Assembly (NCBI GenBank): GCA_033782935.1
Contig: JAWQEG010000166.1
Span: 2,446,001 to 2,510,000, forward strand
Source of the DNA: Petrolisthes cinctipes
Taxonomy: Eukaryota; Arthropoda; Malacostraca; Decapoda; Porcellanidae
Length of the DNA: 64,000 bases
Direction: 5' to 3'
Below are positions 19,490-33,600 of this stretch, piece by piece. The notes below the pieces were generated by a model. The model was given only the letters and a program-made list of their open reading frames with translations. It did no database searches and had not been told where the DNA came from. Every line of letters begins with the position of its first letter. Positions within the stretch are counted from its first letter, which is position 1. A program made the position numbers and the translations under genes.

Positions 19490-22154
19490 GTAGGCATGTA
19501 CAGATTGCTTCTGGGACCCCAAAATATTGAATTTTCGGGTGTTTTGAGCCTGAATTTGAGATATAAACGGGTACTGAAGATGCATGCACATATCGACTTT
19601 TGTGCACCAAAAATATCGATTTTCAGCATGTTTTGGGCCTGAATTTTGAAAATACTCTAACACGGAGTAGGCATGTACAGATCGCTTCTGGGACCCCAAA
19701 ATATCGAATTTTCGGGTGTTTAGGGCCAGAATTTGAGATATAAACGGGTACAGAAGATGCATGCACATATCGACTTTTGGCCACCTAAAAGATCGATTTT
19801 CAGTATGTTTTTGGCCTGTATTTTGAAAATACTCTAACACGGAGTAAGCATGTACAGATACCTTCTGGGACCTCTAAATATCGAATTTTCGTGTGTTTTG
19901 GGACTGAATTTGAGATATCGATTTTTTGGCACCTAAAATGTCGATTTTTAGCATGTTTTTAGCCTATATTTTGAAAATATTCTAGCACTGTGTAGGCATG
20001 TACAGATTGCTTCTGGGACCCCAAAATATTGAATTTTCGGGTGTTTTGAGCCTGAATTTGAGATATAAACGGGTACAGAAGATATGTACATGCACATATT
20101 GACTTTGGGCATCTAAAATATCGATTTTCAGCATGTTTTGGGCCAGTATTTTAAAAATACTCTAACACTGAATAGGCATGAACAGATTGCTTCTGGGACC
20201 CCAAAATATTGAATTTTCGGGTGGTTTGAGCCTGAATTTGAGATATAAACGGGTACTGAAGATGCATGCACATATCGACTTTTGTGCACCTAAAAGATCG
20301 ATTTTCAGTATGTTTTGAGCATGTATTTTGAAAATACTCAAACACGGAGTAGGCATGTACAGATCGCTTCTGGGACCCCTAAATATAGAATTTTCGGGTG
20401 TTTTGGGACTGAATTTGAGATATCGACTTTTTGGCACCTAAAAGATCGATTTTTAGCATGTTTTTAGCCTATATTTTGAAAATATTCTAGCACTGAGTAG
20501 GCATGTACAGATTGCTTCTGGGACCCCAAAATATTGAATTTTCGGGTGTTTTGAGCCTGAATTTGAGATATAAACGGGTACAGAAGATACATGCACATAT
20601 TGACTTTGGGCGCCAAAAATATCGATTTTCAGCATGTTTTGGGCCTGAATTTTGAAAATACTCTAACACGGATAGGCATGTACAGATCGCTTCTGGGATC
20701 CCAAAATATCGAATTTTCGGGTGTTTAGGGCCTGAATTTGAGATATAAACGGGTACAGAAGATGCATGCACATATCGACTTTTGGGCACCTAAAAGATCG
20801 ATTTTCAGTATGTTTTTGGCCTGTATTTTGAAAATACTCTAACATGGAGTAAGCATGTACAGATACCTTCTGGGACCTCTAAATATCGAATTTTCGGGTG
20901 TTTTGGGACTGAATTTGAGATATCGATTTTTTGGCACCTAAAATGTCGATTTTTAGCATGTTTTTAGCCTATATTTTGAAAATATTCTAGCACTGTGTAG
21001 GCATGTACAGATTGCTTCTGGGACCCAAAAATATTGAATTTTCGGGTGTTTTGAGCCTGAATTTGAGATATAAACGGGTACAGAAGATATTGACTTTGGG
21101 CATCTAAAATATCGATTTTCAGCATGTTTTGGGCCTGTATTTTGAAAATACTCTAACACTGAGTAGGCATGTACACATTGCTTCTGGGACCCCAAAATAT
21201 TGAATTTTCGGTTGTTTTGAGCCTGAATTTGAGATATAAACGGGTACTGTAGATGCATGCACATATCGACTTTTGTGCACCTAAAAGATCGATTTTCAGT
21301 ATGTTTTGAGCATGTATTATGAAAATACTCTAACACGGAGTAGGCATGTACAGATCGCTTCTGGGACCCCTAAATATCGAATTTTCGGGTGTATTGGGAC
21401 TGAATTTGAGATATCGACTTTTTGGCACCTAAAAGATCGATTTTTAGCATGTTTTTAGCCTATATTTTGAAAATATTCTAGCACTGTACAGATTGCTTCT
21501 GGGACCCCAAAATATTGAATTTTCGGGTGTTTTGAGCCTGAATTTGAGATATAAACGGGTACAGAAGATCCATGCACATATTGACTTTGGGCACCAAAAA
21601 TATCGATTTTCAGCATGTTTTGGGCCTGTATTTTGAAAATACTCTAACACTGAGTAGGCATGTACAGATTGCTTCTGGGACCCCAAAATATTGAATTTTC
21701 GGGTGTTTTGAGCCTGAATTTGAGATATAAACGGGTACAGAAGATACATGCACATATTGACTTTGGGCATCTAAAATATCGATTTTCAGCATGTTTTGGG
21801 CCTGAATTTTGAAAATACTCTAACACGGAGTAGGCATGTACAGATCGCTTCTGGGACCCCAAAACATCGAATTTTCGGGTGTTTAGGGCCAGAATTTGAG
21901 ATATAAACGGGTACAGAAGATGCATGCACATATCGACTTTTGGGCACCTAAAAGATCGATTTTCAGTATGTTTTTGGCCTGTATTTTGAAAATACTCTAA
22001 CACGGAGTAGGCATGTACAGATACCTTCTGGGACCTCTAAATATCGAATTTTCGGGTGTTTTGGGACTGAATTTGAGATATCGATTTTTTGGCACCTAAA
22101 ATATCGATTTTCAGCATGTTTTTAGCCTATATTTTGTAAATATTCTAGCACTGT
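19490..22154. repeat. Tandem duplication of 2665 bp, copy 1
   Basis: Matches 22155-24819 at a fixed offset of 2665 bp, with no difference found at the positions I compared. Shared private changes include TTTTCGTGTG (19888), a 4-bp insertion GATATGTACATG (20081), GCATGAACAG (20177), the 1-bp loss CACGGATAGG (20670), GGGATCCC (20697), GACCCAAAAAT (21023), TATTATGAAA (21318) and AAAACATCG (21861). The left edge is set by CTGAG here against CTGTG at 22151. Confidence 0.92.
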
Positions 22155-24819
22155 GTAGGCATGTACAGATTGCTTCTGGGACCCCAAAATATTGAATTTT
22201 CGGGTGTTTTGAGCCTGAATTTGAGATATAAACGGGTACTGAAGATGCATGCACATATCGACTTTTGTGCACCAAAAATATCGATTTTCAGCATGTTTTG
22301 GGCCTGAATTTTGAAAATACTCTAACACGGAGTAGGCATGTACAGATCGCTTCTGGGACCCCAAAATATCGAATTTTCGGGTGTTTAGGGCCAGAATTTG
22401 AGATATAAACGGGTACAGAAGATGCATGCACATATCGACTTTTGGCCACCTAAAAGATCGATTTTCAGTATGTTTTTGGCCTGTATTTTGAAAATACTCT
22501 AACACGGAGTAAGCATGTACAGATACCTTCTGGGACCTCTAAATATCGAATTTTCGTGTGTTTTGGGACTGAATTTGAGATATCGATTTTTTGGCACCTA
22601 AAATGTCGATTTTTAGCATGTTTTTAGCCTATATTTTGAAAATATTCTAGCACTGTGTAGGCATGTACAGATTGCTTCTGGGACCCCAAAATATTGAATT
22701 TTCGGGTGTTTTGAGCCTGAATTTGAGATATAAACGGGTACAGAAGATATGTACATGCACATATTGACTTTGGGCATCTAAAATATCGATTTTCAGCATG
22801 TTTTGGGCCAGTATTTTAAAAATACTCTAACACTGAATAGGCATGAACAGATTGCTTCTGGGACCCCAAAATATTGAATTTTCGGGTGGTTTGAGCCTGA
22901 ATTTGAGATATAAACGGGTACTGAAGATGCATGCACATATCGACTTTTGTGCACCTAAAAGATCGATTTTCAGTATGTTTTGAGCATGTATTTTGAAAAT
23001 ACTCAAACACGGAGTAGGCATGTACAGATCGCTTCTGGGACCCCTAAATATAGAATTTTCGGGTGTTTTGGGACTGAATTTGAGATATCGACTTTTTGGC
23101 ACCTAAAAGATCGATTTTTAGCATGTTTTTAGCCTATATTTTGAAAATATTCTAGCACTGAGTAGGCATGTACAGATTGCTTCTGGGACCCCAAAATATT
23201 GAATTTTCGGGTGTTTTGAGCCTGAATTTGAGATATAAACGGGTACAGAAGATACATGCACATATTGACTTTGGGCGCCAAAAATATCGATTTTCAGCAT
23301 GTTTTGGGCCTGAATTTTGAAAATACTCTAACACGGATAGGCATGTACAGATCGCTTCTGGGATCCCAAAATATCGAATTTTCGGGTGTTTAGGGCCTGA
23401 ATTTGAGATATAAACGGGTACAGAAGATGCATGCACATATCGACTTTTGGGCACCTAAAAGATCGATTTTCAGTATGTTTTTGGCCTGTATTTTGAAAAT
23501 ACTCTAACATGGAGTAAGCATGTACAGATACCTTCTGGGACCTCTAAATATCGAATTTTCGGGTGTTTTGGGACTGAATTTGAGATATCGATTTTTTGGC
23601 ACCTAAAATGTCGATTTTTAGCATGTTTTTAGCCTATATTTTGAAAATATTCTAGCACTGTGTAGGCATGTACAGATTGCTTCTGGGACCCAAAAATATT
23701 GAATTTTCGGGTGTTTTGAGCCTGAATTTGAGATATAAACGGGTACAGAAGATATTGACTTTGGGCATCTAAAATATCGATTTTCAGCATGTTTTGGGCC
23801 TGTATTTTGAAAATACTCTAACACTGAGTAGGCATGTACACATTGCTTCTGGGACCCCAAAATATTGAATTTTCGGTTGTTTTGAGCCTGAATTTGAGAT
23901 ATAAACGGGTACTGTAGATGCATGCACATATCGACTTTTGTGCACCTAAAAGATCGATTTTCAGTATGTTTTGAGCATGTATTATGAAAATACTCTAACA
24001 CGGAGTAGGCATGTACAGATCGCTTCTGGGACCCCTAAATATCGAATTTTCGGGTGTATTGGGACTGAATTTGAGATATCGACTTTTTGGCACCTAAAAG
24101 ATCGATTTTTAGCATGTTTTTAGCCTATATTTTGAAAATATTCTAGCACTGTACAGATTGCTTCTGGGACCCCAAAATATTGAATTTTCGGGTGTTTTGA
24201 GCCTGAATTTGAGATATAAACGGGTACAGAAGATCCATGCACATATTGACTTTGGGCACCAAAAATATCGATTTTCAGCATGTTTTGGGCCTGTATTTTG
24301 AAAATACTCTAACACTGAGTAGGCATGTACAGATTGCTTCTGGGACCCCAAAATATTGAATTTTCGGGTGTTTTGAGCCTGAATTTGAGATATAAACGGG
24401 TACAGAAGATACATGCACATATTGACTTTGGGCATCTAAAATATCGATTTTCAGCATGTTTTGGGCCTGAATTTTGAAAATACTCTAACACGGAGTAGGC
24501 ATGTACAGATCGCTTCTGGGACCCCAAAACATCGAATTTTCGGGTGTTTAGGGCCAGAATTTGAGATATAAACGGGTACAGAAGATGCATGCACATATCG
24601 ACTTTTGGGCACCTAAAAGATCGATTTTCAGTATGTTTTTGGCCTGTATTTTGAAAATACTCTAACACGGAGTAGGCATGTACAGATACCTTCTGGGACC
24701 TCTAAATATCGAATTTTCGGGTGTTTTGGGACTGAATTTGAGATATCGATTTTTTGGCACCTAAAATATCGATTTTCAGCATGTTTTTAGCCTATATTTT
24801 GTAAATATTCTAGCACTGT
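22155..24819. repeat. Tandem duplication of 2665 bp, copy 2
   Basis: Directly abuts copy 1 and repeats its private variants, for example the GATATGTACATG insertion at about 22746 and CACGGATAGG at about 23335. The seam lies in a monomer with TTTTGTAAATATT and CTGTGTAGG, which recurs at the end of this copy. The block spans several HORs and is not a multiple of 501. Confidence 0.92.
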
Positions 24820-25216
24820 GTAGGCATGTACAGATTGCTTCTGGGACCCCAAAATATTGAATTTTCGGGTGTTTTGAGCCTGAATTTGAGATATAAACGG
24901 GTACAGAAGATATTGACTTTTGGCATCTAAAATATCGATTTTCAGCATGTTTTGGGCCTGTATTTAGAAAATACTCTAACACTGAGTAGGCATGTACAGA
25001 TTGCTTCTGGGACCCTAAAATATTGAATTTTCGGGTGTTTTGAGCCTGAATTTGAGATATAAACGGGTACTGAAGATGCATGCACATATCGACTTTTGTG
25101 CACCTAAAAGATCGATTTTCAGTATGTTTTGAGCATGTATTTTGAAAATACTCTAACACGGAGTAGGCATGTACAGATCGCTTCTGGGACCCCTAAATAT
25201 CGAATTTTCGAGTGTT
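24059..25216. repeat. Tandem duplication of 1158 bp, copy 1
   Basis: Matches 25217-26374 at offset 1158. It starts inside copy 2 of the 2665-bp duplication and runs past its end, so it arose after that event or by a different exchange. It includes GATCCATGC, AAAACATCG, TTTTGTAAATATT, the GATATTGAC deletion with TTTTGGCATC, and GGACCCTAAAATATT. I saw one difference inside the matched part: GACCCCAAAACATCG here against GACCACAAAACATCG near 25680. A further one, TTCGAGTGTT near 25209 against TTCGGGTGTT, lies at the edge. Confidence 0.9.
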
Positions 25217-26374
25217 TTGGGACTGAATTTGAGATATCGACTTTTTGGCACCTAAAAGATCGATTTTTAGCATGTTTTTAGCCTATATTTTGAAAATATT
25301 CTAGCACTGTACAGATTGCTTCTGGGACCCCAAAATATTGAATTTTCGGGTGTTTTGAGCCTGAATTTGAGATATAAACGGGTACAGAAGATCCATGCAC
25401 ATATTGACTTTGGGCACCAAAAATATCGATTTTCAGCATGTTTTGGGCCTGTATTTTGAAAATACTCTAACACTGAGTAGGCATGTACAGATTGCTTCTG
25501 GGACCCCAAAATATTGAATTTTCGGGTGTTTTGAGCCTGAATTTGAGATATAAACGGGTACAGAAGATACATGCACATATTGACTTTGGGCATCTAAAAT
25601 ATCGATTTTCAGCATGTTTTGGGCCTGAATTTTGAAAATACTCTAACACGGAGTAGGCATGTACAGATCGCTTCTGGGACCACAAAACATCGAATTTTCG
25701 GGTGTTTAGGGCCAGAATTTGAGATATAAACGGGTACAGAAGATGCATGCACATATCGACTTTTGGGCACCTAAAAGATCGATTTTCAGTATGTTTTTGG
25801 CCTGTATTTTGAAAATACTCTAACACGGAGTAGGCATGTACAGATACCTTCTGGGACCTCTAAATATCGAATTTTCGGGTGTTTTGGGACTGAATTTGAG
25901 ATATCGATTTTTTGGCACCTAAAATATCGATTTTCAGCATGTTTTTAGCCTATATTTTGTAAATATTCTAGCACTGTGTAGGCATGTACAGATTGCTTCT
26001 GGGACCCCAAAATATTGAATTTTCGGGTGTTTTGAGCCTGAATTTGAGATATAAACGGGTACAGAAGATATTGACTTTTGGCATCTAAAATATCGATTTT
26101 CAGCATGTTTTGGGCCTGTATTTAGAAAATACTCTAACACTGAGTAGGCATGTACAGATTGCTTCTGGGACCCTAAAATATTGAATTTTCGGGTGTTTTG
26201 AGCCTGAATTTGAGATATAAACGGGTACTGAAGATGCATGCACATATCGACTTTTGTGCACCTAAAAGATCGATTTTCAGTATGTTTTGAGCATGTATTT
26301 TGAAAATACTCTAACACGGAGTAGGCATGTACAGATCGCTTCTGGGACCCCTAAATATCGAATTTTCGGGTGTT
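25217..26374. repeat. Tandem duplication of 1158 bp, copy 2
   Basis: Abuts copy 1 and carries the same private variants, with GACCACAAAACATCG as its own change. Beyond about 26550 the match ends: GATACATGC replaces GATCCATGC, and a private CACCAAAAAAAGCG follows. Confidence 0.9.
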
Positions 26375-29300
26375 TTGGGACTGAATTTGAGATATCGACT
26401 TTTTGGCACCTAAAAGATCGATTTTTAGCATGTTTTTAGCCTATATTTTGAAAATATTCTAGCACTGTACAGATTGCTTCTGGGACCCCAAAATATTGAA
26501 TTTTCGGGTGTTTTGAGCCTGAATTTGAGATATAAACGGGTACAGAAGATACATGCACATATTGACTTTGGGCACCAAAAAAAGCGATTTTCAGCATGTT
26601 TTGGGCCTGAATTTTGAAAATACTCTAACACGGAGTAGGCATGTACAGATCGCTTCTGGGACCCCAAAATATCGAATTTTCGGGTTTTTAGGGGCAGAAT
26701 TTGAGATATAAACGGGTACAGAAGATGCATGCACATATCGACTTTTGGGCACCTAAAAGATCGATTTTCAGTATGTTTTTGGCCTGTATTTTGAAAATAC
26801 TCTAACACGGAGAAGGCATGTACAGATACCTTCTGGGACCTCTAAATATCGAATTTTCGGGTGTTTTGGGACTGAATTTGAGATATCGATTTTTTGGCAC
26901 CTAAAATATCGATTTTCAGCATGTTTTTAGCCTATATTTTGAAAATATTCTAGCACTGTGTAGGCATGTACAGATTGCTTCTGGGACCCCAAAATATTGA
27001 ATTTTCGGGTGTTTTGAGCCTGAATTTGAGATATAAACGGGTACAGGAGATACATGCACATATTGACTTTGGGCATCTAAAATATCGATTTTCAGCATGT
27101 TTTGGGACTGTATTTTGAAAATACTCTAACACTGAGTAGGCATGTACGGATTGCTTCTGGAACCCCAAAATATTGAATTTTCGGGTGTTTTGAGCCTGAA
27201 TTTGAGATATAAACGGGTACTGAAGATTCATGCACATATCGACTTTTGTGCACCTAAAAGATCGATTTTCAGTATGTTTTGAGCATGTATTTTGAAAATA
27301 CTCTAACACGGAGTAGGCATGTACAGATCGCTTCTGGGACCCCTAAATATAGAATTTTCGGGTGTTTTGGGACTGAATTTGAGATATCGACTTTTTGGCA
27401 CCTAAAAGATCGATTTTTAACATGTTCTTAGCCTATATTTTGAAAATATTCTAGCACTGTACAGATTGCTTCTGGGACCCCAAAATATTGAATTTTCGGG
27501 TGTTTTTGAGCCTGAATTTGAAATATAAACGGGTACAGAAGATACATGCACATATTAACTTTGGGCACCAAAAATATCGATTTTCAGCATGTTTTGGGCA
27601 TGAATTTTGAAAATACTCTAACACGGAGTATGCATGTACAGATCGCTTCTGGGACCCCAAAATATCGAATTTTCGGGTGTTTAGGGCCAGAATTTGAGAT
27701 ATAAACTGGTACAGAAGATGCATGCACATATCGACTTTTGGGCACCTAAAAGATCGATTTTCAGTATGTTTTTGGCCTGTATTTTGAAAATACTCTAACA
27801 CGGTGTAGGCATGTACAGATACCATCTGGGACCTCTAAATATCGAATTTTCGGGTGTTTTGGGACTAAATTTGAGATATCGATTTTTTGGCACTTAAAAT
27901 GTCGATTTTTAGCATGTTTTTAGCCTACATTTTGAAAATATTCTAGCACTGTGTAGGCATGTACAGATTGCTTCTGGGACCCCAAAATATTGAATTTTCG
28001 GGTGTTTTGAGCCTGAATTTGAGATATAAACGGGTACTGAAGATGCATGCAAATATCAACTTTTGTGCACCTAAAAGATCGATTTTCAGTATGTTTTGAG
28101 CATGTATTTTGAAAATACTCTAACACGGAGTAGGCATGTACAGATCGCTTCTGGGACCCCTAAATATCGAATTTTCGGGTGTTTTGGGACTGAATTTGAG
28201 ATATCGACTTTTTGGCACTTAAAAGATCGATTTTTAGCATGTTTTTAGCCTATGTTTTGAAAATATTCTAGCACTGTACAGATTGCTTCTGGGACCCCAA
28301 AATATTGAATTTTCGGGTGTTTTGAGCCTGAATTTGAGATATAAACGGGTACAGAAGATACATGCACATATTGACTTTGGGCACCAAAAATATCGATTTT
28401 CAGCATGTTTTGGGCCTGAATTTTGAAAATACTCTAACACGGAGTAGGCATGTACAGATCGCTTCTGGGACCCCAAAATATCGAATTTTCGGGTGTTTAG
28501 GGCCAGAATTTGAGATATAAACGGGTACAGAAGATGCATGCACATATCGACTTTTGGGCACCTAAAAGATCGATTTTCAGTATGTTTTTGGCCTGTATTT
28601 TGAAAATACTCTAACACGGAGTAGGCATGTACAGATACCTTCTGGGACCTCTAAATATCGAATTTTCGGGTGTTTTGGGACTGAATTTGATATATCGATT
28701 TTTTGGCACCTAAAATGTCGATTTTTAGCATGTTTTTAGCCTATATTTTGAAAATATTCTAGCACTGTGTAGGCATGTACAGATTGCTTCTGGGACCCCA
28801 AAATATTGAATTTTCGGGTGTTTTGTGCCTGAATTTGAGATATAAACGGGTACAGAAGATACATGCACATATTGACTTTGGGCATCTAAAATATCGATTT
28901 TCAGCATGTTTTGGGACTGTATTTTGAAAATACTCTAACACTGAGTAGGCATGTACGGATTGCTTCTGGGACCCCAAAATATTGAATTTTCGGGTGTTTT
29001 GAGCCTGAATTTGAGATATAAACGGGTACTGAAGATGCATGCACATATCGACTTTTGTGCACCTAAAAGATCGATTTTCAGTATGTTTTTGGCCTGTATT
29101 TTGAAAATACTCTAACACGGAGTAGGCATGTACAGATCGCTTCTGGGACCCCTTAATATCGAATTTTCGGGTGTTTTGGGACTGAATTTGAGATATCGAC
29201 TTTTTGGCACCTAAAAGATCGATTTTTAGCATGTTTTTAGCCTATATTTTGAAAATATTCTAGCACTGAGTGTACAGATTGCTTCTGGGACCCCAAAATA

Positions 29301-30220
29301 TTGAATTTTCGGGTGTTTTGAGCCTGAATTTGAGATATAAACGGGTACAGAAGATACATGCACATATTAACTTTGGGCACCAAAAATATCGATTTTCAGC
29401 ATGTTTTGGGCCTGAATTTTGAAAATACTCTAACACGGAGTATGCATGTACAGATCGCTTCTGGGACCCCAAAATATCGAATTTTCGGGTGTTTAGGGCC
29501 AGAATTTGAGATATAAACGGGTACAGAAGATGCATGCACATATCGACTTTTGGGCACCTAAAAGATCGATTTTCAGTATGTTTTTGGCCTGTATTTTGAA
29601 AATACTCTAACACGGAGTAGGCATGTACAGATACCTTCTGGGACTTTTAAATATCGAATTTTCGGGTGTTTTGGGACTGAATTTGAGATATCGATTTTTT
29701 GGCACCTAAAATGTCGATTTTTAGCATGTTTTTAGCCTATATTTTGAAAATATTCTAGCACTGTGTAGGCATGTACAGATTGCTTCTGGGACCCCAAAAT
29801 ATTGAATTTTCGGGTGTTATGAGCCTGAATTTGAGATATAAACGGGTACAGAAGATACATGCACATATTGACTTTGGGCATCTAAAATATCGACTTTCAG
29901 CATGTTTTGGGCCTGTATTTTGAAAATACTCTAACACTGAGTAGGCATGTACAGATTGCTTCTGGGACCCCAAAATATTGAATTTTCGGGTGTTTTGAGC
30001 CTGAATTTGAGATATAAACGGGTACTGAAGATGCATGCACATATCGACTTTTGTGCACCTAAAAGATCGATTTTCAGTATGTTTTTGGTCTGTATTTTGA
30101 AAATACTCTAACACGGAGTAGGCATGCACAGATCGCTTCTGGGACCCCTAAATATCGAATTATCGGGTGTTTTGGGACTGAATTTGAGATATCGACTTTT
30201 TGGCACCTAAAAGATCGATT
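26375..30220. repeat. Older satellite block with a faint repeat about 1810 bp apart
   Basis: Rare variants recur at a spacing of 1809-1812 bp: GGGACTGTATTTTG near 27105 and 28915, GTACGGATTGC near 27146 and 28955, CACATATTAAC near 27549 and 29361, and GAGTATGCATG near 27627 and 29439. Between them are differences and small indels, including CACTGAGTGTACAG (6-bp loss) near 29268. This looks like an older duplication that has since diverged. Confidence 0.65.
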
Positions 30221-30369
30221 TTTAGCATGTTTTTAGCCTATATTTTGAAAATATTCTAGCACTGTACAGATTGCTTCTGGGACCCCAAAATATTGAATTT
30301 TCGGGTGTTTTGAGCCTGAATTTGAGATATAAACGGGTACAGAAGATACATGCACATATTGACTTTGGG

Positions 30370-30517
30370 CACCAAAAATATCGATTTTCAGCATGTTTTG
30401 GGCCTGAATTTTGAAAATACTTTAACACGGAGTAGGTATGTACAGATACCATCTGGGATCTCTAAATATCGAATTTTCGGGTGTTTTGGGACTGAATTTG
30501 AGATATCGATTTTTTGG
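30370..30517. repeat. B/C hybrid monomer with ACCATCTGGGATCTC marker
   Basis: A 148-bp monomer that begins as B (CACCAAAAATATCG, CCTGAATTTTG) and ends as C with private changes TTTAACACGG, GTAGGTATG and ACCATCTGGGATCTC. Four further copies lie near 32730, 33544, 38989 and 39803, all from local duplication. The two copies at 33544 and 39803 follow an A monomer with GGGTAGAAAGAT, a 2-bp loss. Confidence 0.8.
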
Positions 30518-30670
30518 CACCTAAAATGTCGATTTTTAGCATGCTTTTAGCCTATATTTTGAAAATATTCTAGCACTGTGTAGGCATGTACAGATTGCTT
30601 CTGGGACCCCAAAATATTGAATTTTCGGGTGTTTTGAGCCTGAATTTGAGATATAAACGGGTACAGAAGA

Positions 30671-33600
30671 TACATGCACATATTGACTTTGGGCATCTAA
30701 AATATCGATTTTCAGCATGTTTTGGGCCAGTATTTTGAAAATACTCTAACACTGAATAGGCATGTACAGATTGCTTCTGGGACCCCAAAATATTGAATTT
30801 TCGGGTGTTTTGAGCCTGAATTTGAGATATAAACGGGTACTGAAGATGCATGCACATATCGACTTTTGTGCACCTAAAAGATCGATTTTCAGTATGTTAT
30901 GAGCATGTATTTTGAAAATACTCTAACACGGAGTAGGCATGTACAGATCGCTTCTGGGACCCCTAAATATCGAATTTTCGGGTCTTTTAGGACTGAATGT
31001 GAGATATCGACTTTTTGGCACCTAAAAGATCGATTTTTTATCATGTTTTTAGCCTATATTTTGAAAATATTCTAGCACTGTGTAGGCATGTACAGATTGC
31101 TTCTGGGACCCCAAAATATTGAATTTTCGGGTGTTTTGAGCCAGAATTTGAGATATAAACGGGTACAGAAGATACATGCACATATTGACTTTGGGCATCT
31201 AAAATATCGATTTTCAGCATGTTTTGGGCCTGTATTTTGAAAATACTCTAACACTGAGTAGGCATGTACAGATTGCTTCTGGGACCCCAAAATATTGAAT
31301 TTTCGGGTGTTTTGAGCCTGAATTTGAGATATAAACGGGTACTGAAGATGCATGCACATATCGACTTTTGTGCACCTAAAAGATCGATTTTCAGTATGTT
31401 TTGAGCATGTATTTTGAAAATACTCTAACACGGAGTAGGCATGTACAGATCGCTTCTGAGACCTCTAAATATCGAATTTTCGGGTGTTTTGGGACTGAAT
31501 TTGAGATATCGACTTTTTGGCACCTAAAAGATCGATTTTTAGCATGTTTTTAGCATATATTTTGAAAATATTCTAGCACTGTACAGATTGCTTCTGGGAC
31601 CCCAAAATATTGAATTTTCGGGTGTTTTGAGCCTGAATTTGAGATATAAACGGGTACAGAAGATACAGGCACATATTGACTTTGGGCATCTAAAATATAG
31701 ATTTTCAGCATATTTTGGGCCTGAATTTTGAAAATACTCTAACACGGAGTAGGCATGTACAGATCGCTTCTGGGACCCCAAAATATCGAATTTTCGGGTG
31801 TTTAGGGCCAGAATTTGAGATATAAACGGGTACAGAAGATGCATGCACATATCGAATTTTGGGCACCTAAAAGATCGATTTTCAGTATGTTTTTGGCCTG
31901 TAATTTGAAAATACTCTAACACGGAGTAGGCATGTACAGATACCTTCTGGGACCTCTAAATATCGAATTTTCGGGTGTTTTGGGACTGAATTTGAGATAT
32001 CGATTTTTTGGCACCTAAAATGTCGATTTTTAGCATGTTTTTAGCCTATATTTTTAAAATATTCTAGCACTGTGTAGGCATGTACAGATTGCTTCTGGGA
32101 CCCCAAAATATTGAATATTAGGGTGTTTTGAGCCTGAATTTGAGATATAAACGGGTACAGAAGATATATGCACATATTGACTTTGGGCATCTAAAATATC
32201 GATTTTCAGCATGTTTTGGGCCTGTATTTTGAAAATACTCTAACACTGAGTAGGCATGTACAGATTGCTTCTGGGACCCCAAAATATTGAATTTTCGGGT
32301 GTTTTGAGCCTGAATTTGAGATATAAACGGGTACTGAAGATGCATGCACATATCGACTTTTGTGCACCTAAAAGATCGATTTTCAGTATGTTTTGAGCAT
32401 GTATTTTGAAAATACTCTAACACGGAGTAGGCATGTACAGATCGCTTCTGGGACCCCTAAATATCGAATTTTCGGGTGTTTTGGGACTGAATTTGAGATA
32501 TCGACTTTTTGGCACCTAAAAGATCGATTTTTAGCATGTTTTTAGCCTATATTTTGAAAATATTCTAGCACTGTACAGATTGCTTCTGGGACCCCAAAAT
32601 ATTGAATTTTCGGGTGTTTTGAGCCTGAATTTGAGATATAAACGGGTACAGAAGATACATGCACATATTGACTTTGGGCACCAAAAATATCGATTTTCAG
32701 CATGTTTTGGGCCTGAATTTTGAAAATACTTTAACACGGAGTAGGTATGTACAGATACCATCTGGGATCTCTAAATATCGAATTTTCGGGTGTTTTGGGA
32801 CTGAATTTGAGATATCGATTTTTTGGCACCTAAAATGTCGATTTTTAGCATGTTTTTAGCCTATATTTTTAAAATATTCTAGCACTGTGTAGGCATGTAC
32901 AGATTGCTTCTGGGACCCCAAAATATTGAATATTAGGGTGTTTTGAGCCTGAATTTGAGATATAAACGGGTACAGAAGATACATGCACATATTGACTTTG
33001 GGCATCTAAAATATCGACTTTCAGCATGTTTTGGGCCTGTATTTTGAAAATACTCTAACACTGAGTAGGCATGTACAGATTGCTTCTGGGACCCCAAAAT
33101 ATTGAATTTTCGGGTGTTTTGAGCATGAATTTGAGATATAAACGGGTACTGAAGATGCATGCACATATCGACTTTTGTGCACCTAAAAGATCGATTTTCA
33201 GTATGTTTTTGGTCTGTATTTTGAAAATACTCTAACACGGAGTAGGCATGCACAGATCGCTTCTTTGACCCCTAAATATCGAATTTTCGGGTGTTTTGGG
33301 ACTGAATTTGAGATATCGACTTTTTGGCACCTAAAAGATCGATTTTTAGCATGTTTTTAGCCTATATTTTGAAAATATTCTAGCACTGTACAGATTGCTT
33401 CTGGGACCCCAAAATATTGAATTTTCGGGTGTTTTGAGCCTGAATTTGAGATATAAACGGGTAGAAAGATACATGCACATATTGACTTTGGGCACCAAAA
33501 ATATCGATTTTCAGCATGTTTTGGGCCTGAATTTTGAAAATACTTTAACACGGAGTAGGTATGTACAGATACCATCTGGGATCTCTAAATATCGAATTTT

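Noticed and set aside
19490..24819. Assembly error as the explanation of the near-perfect duplications
   Set aside because: It cannot be excluded from sequence alone, but nested, partly diverged copies elsewhere (offsets 1158, 1819, 11138) look like real stepwise growth. Kept as a caveat for read-level checking.
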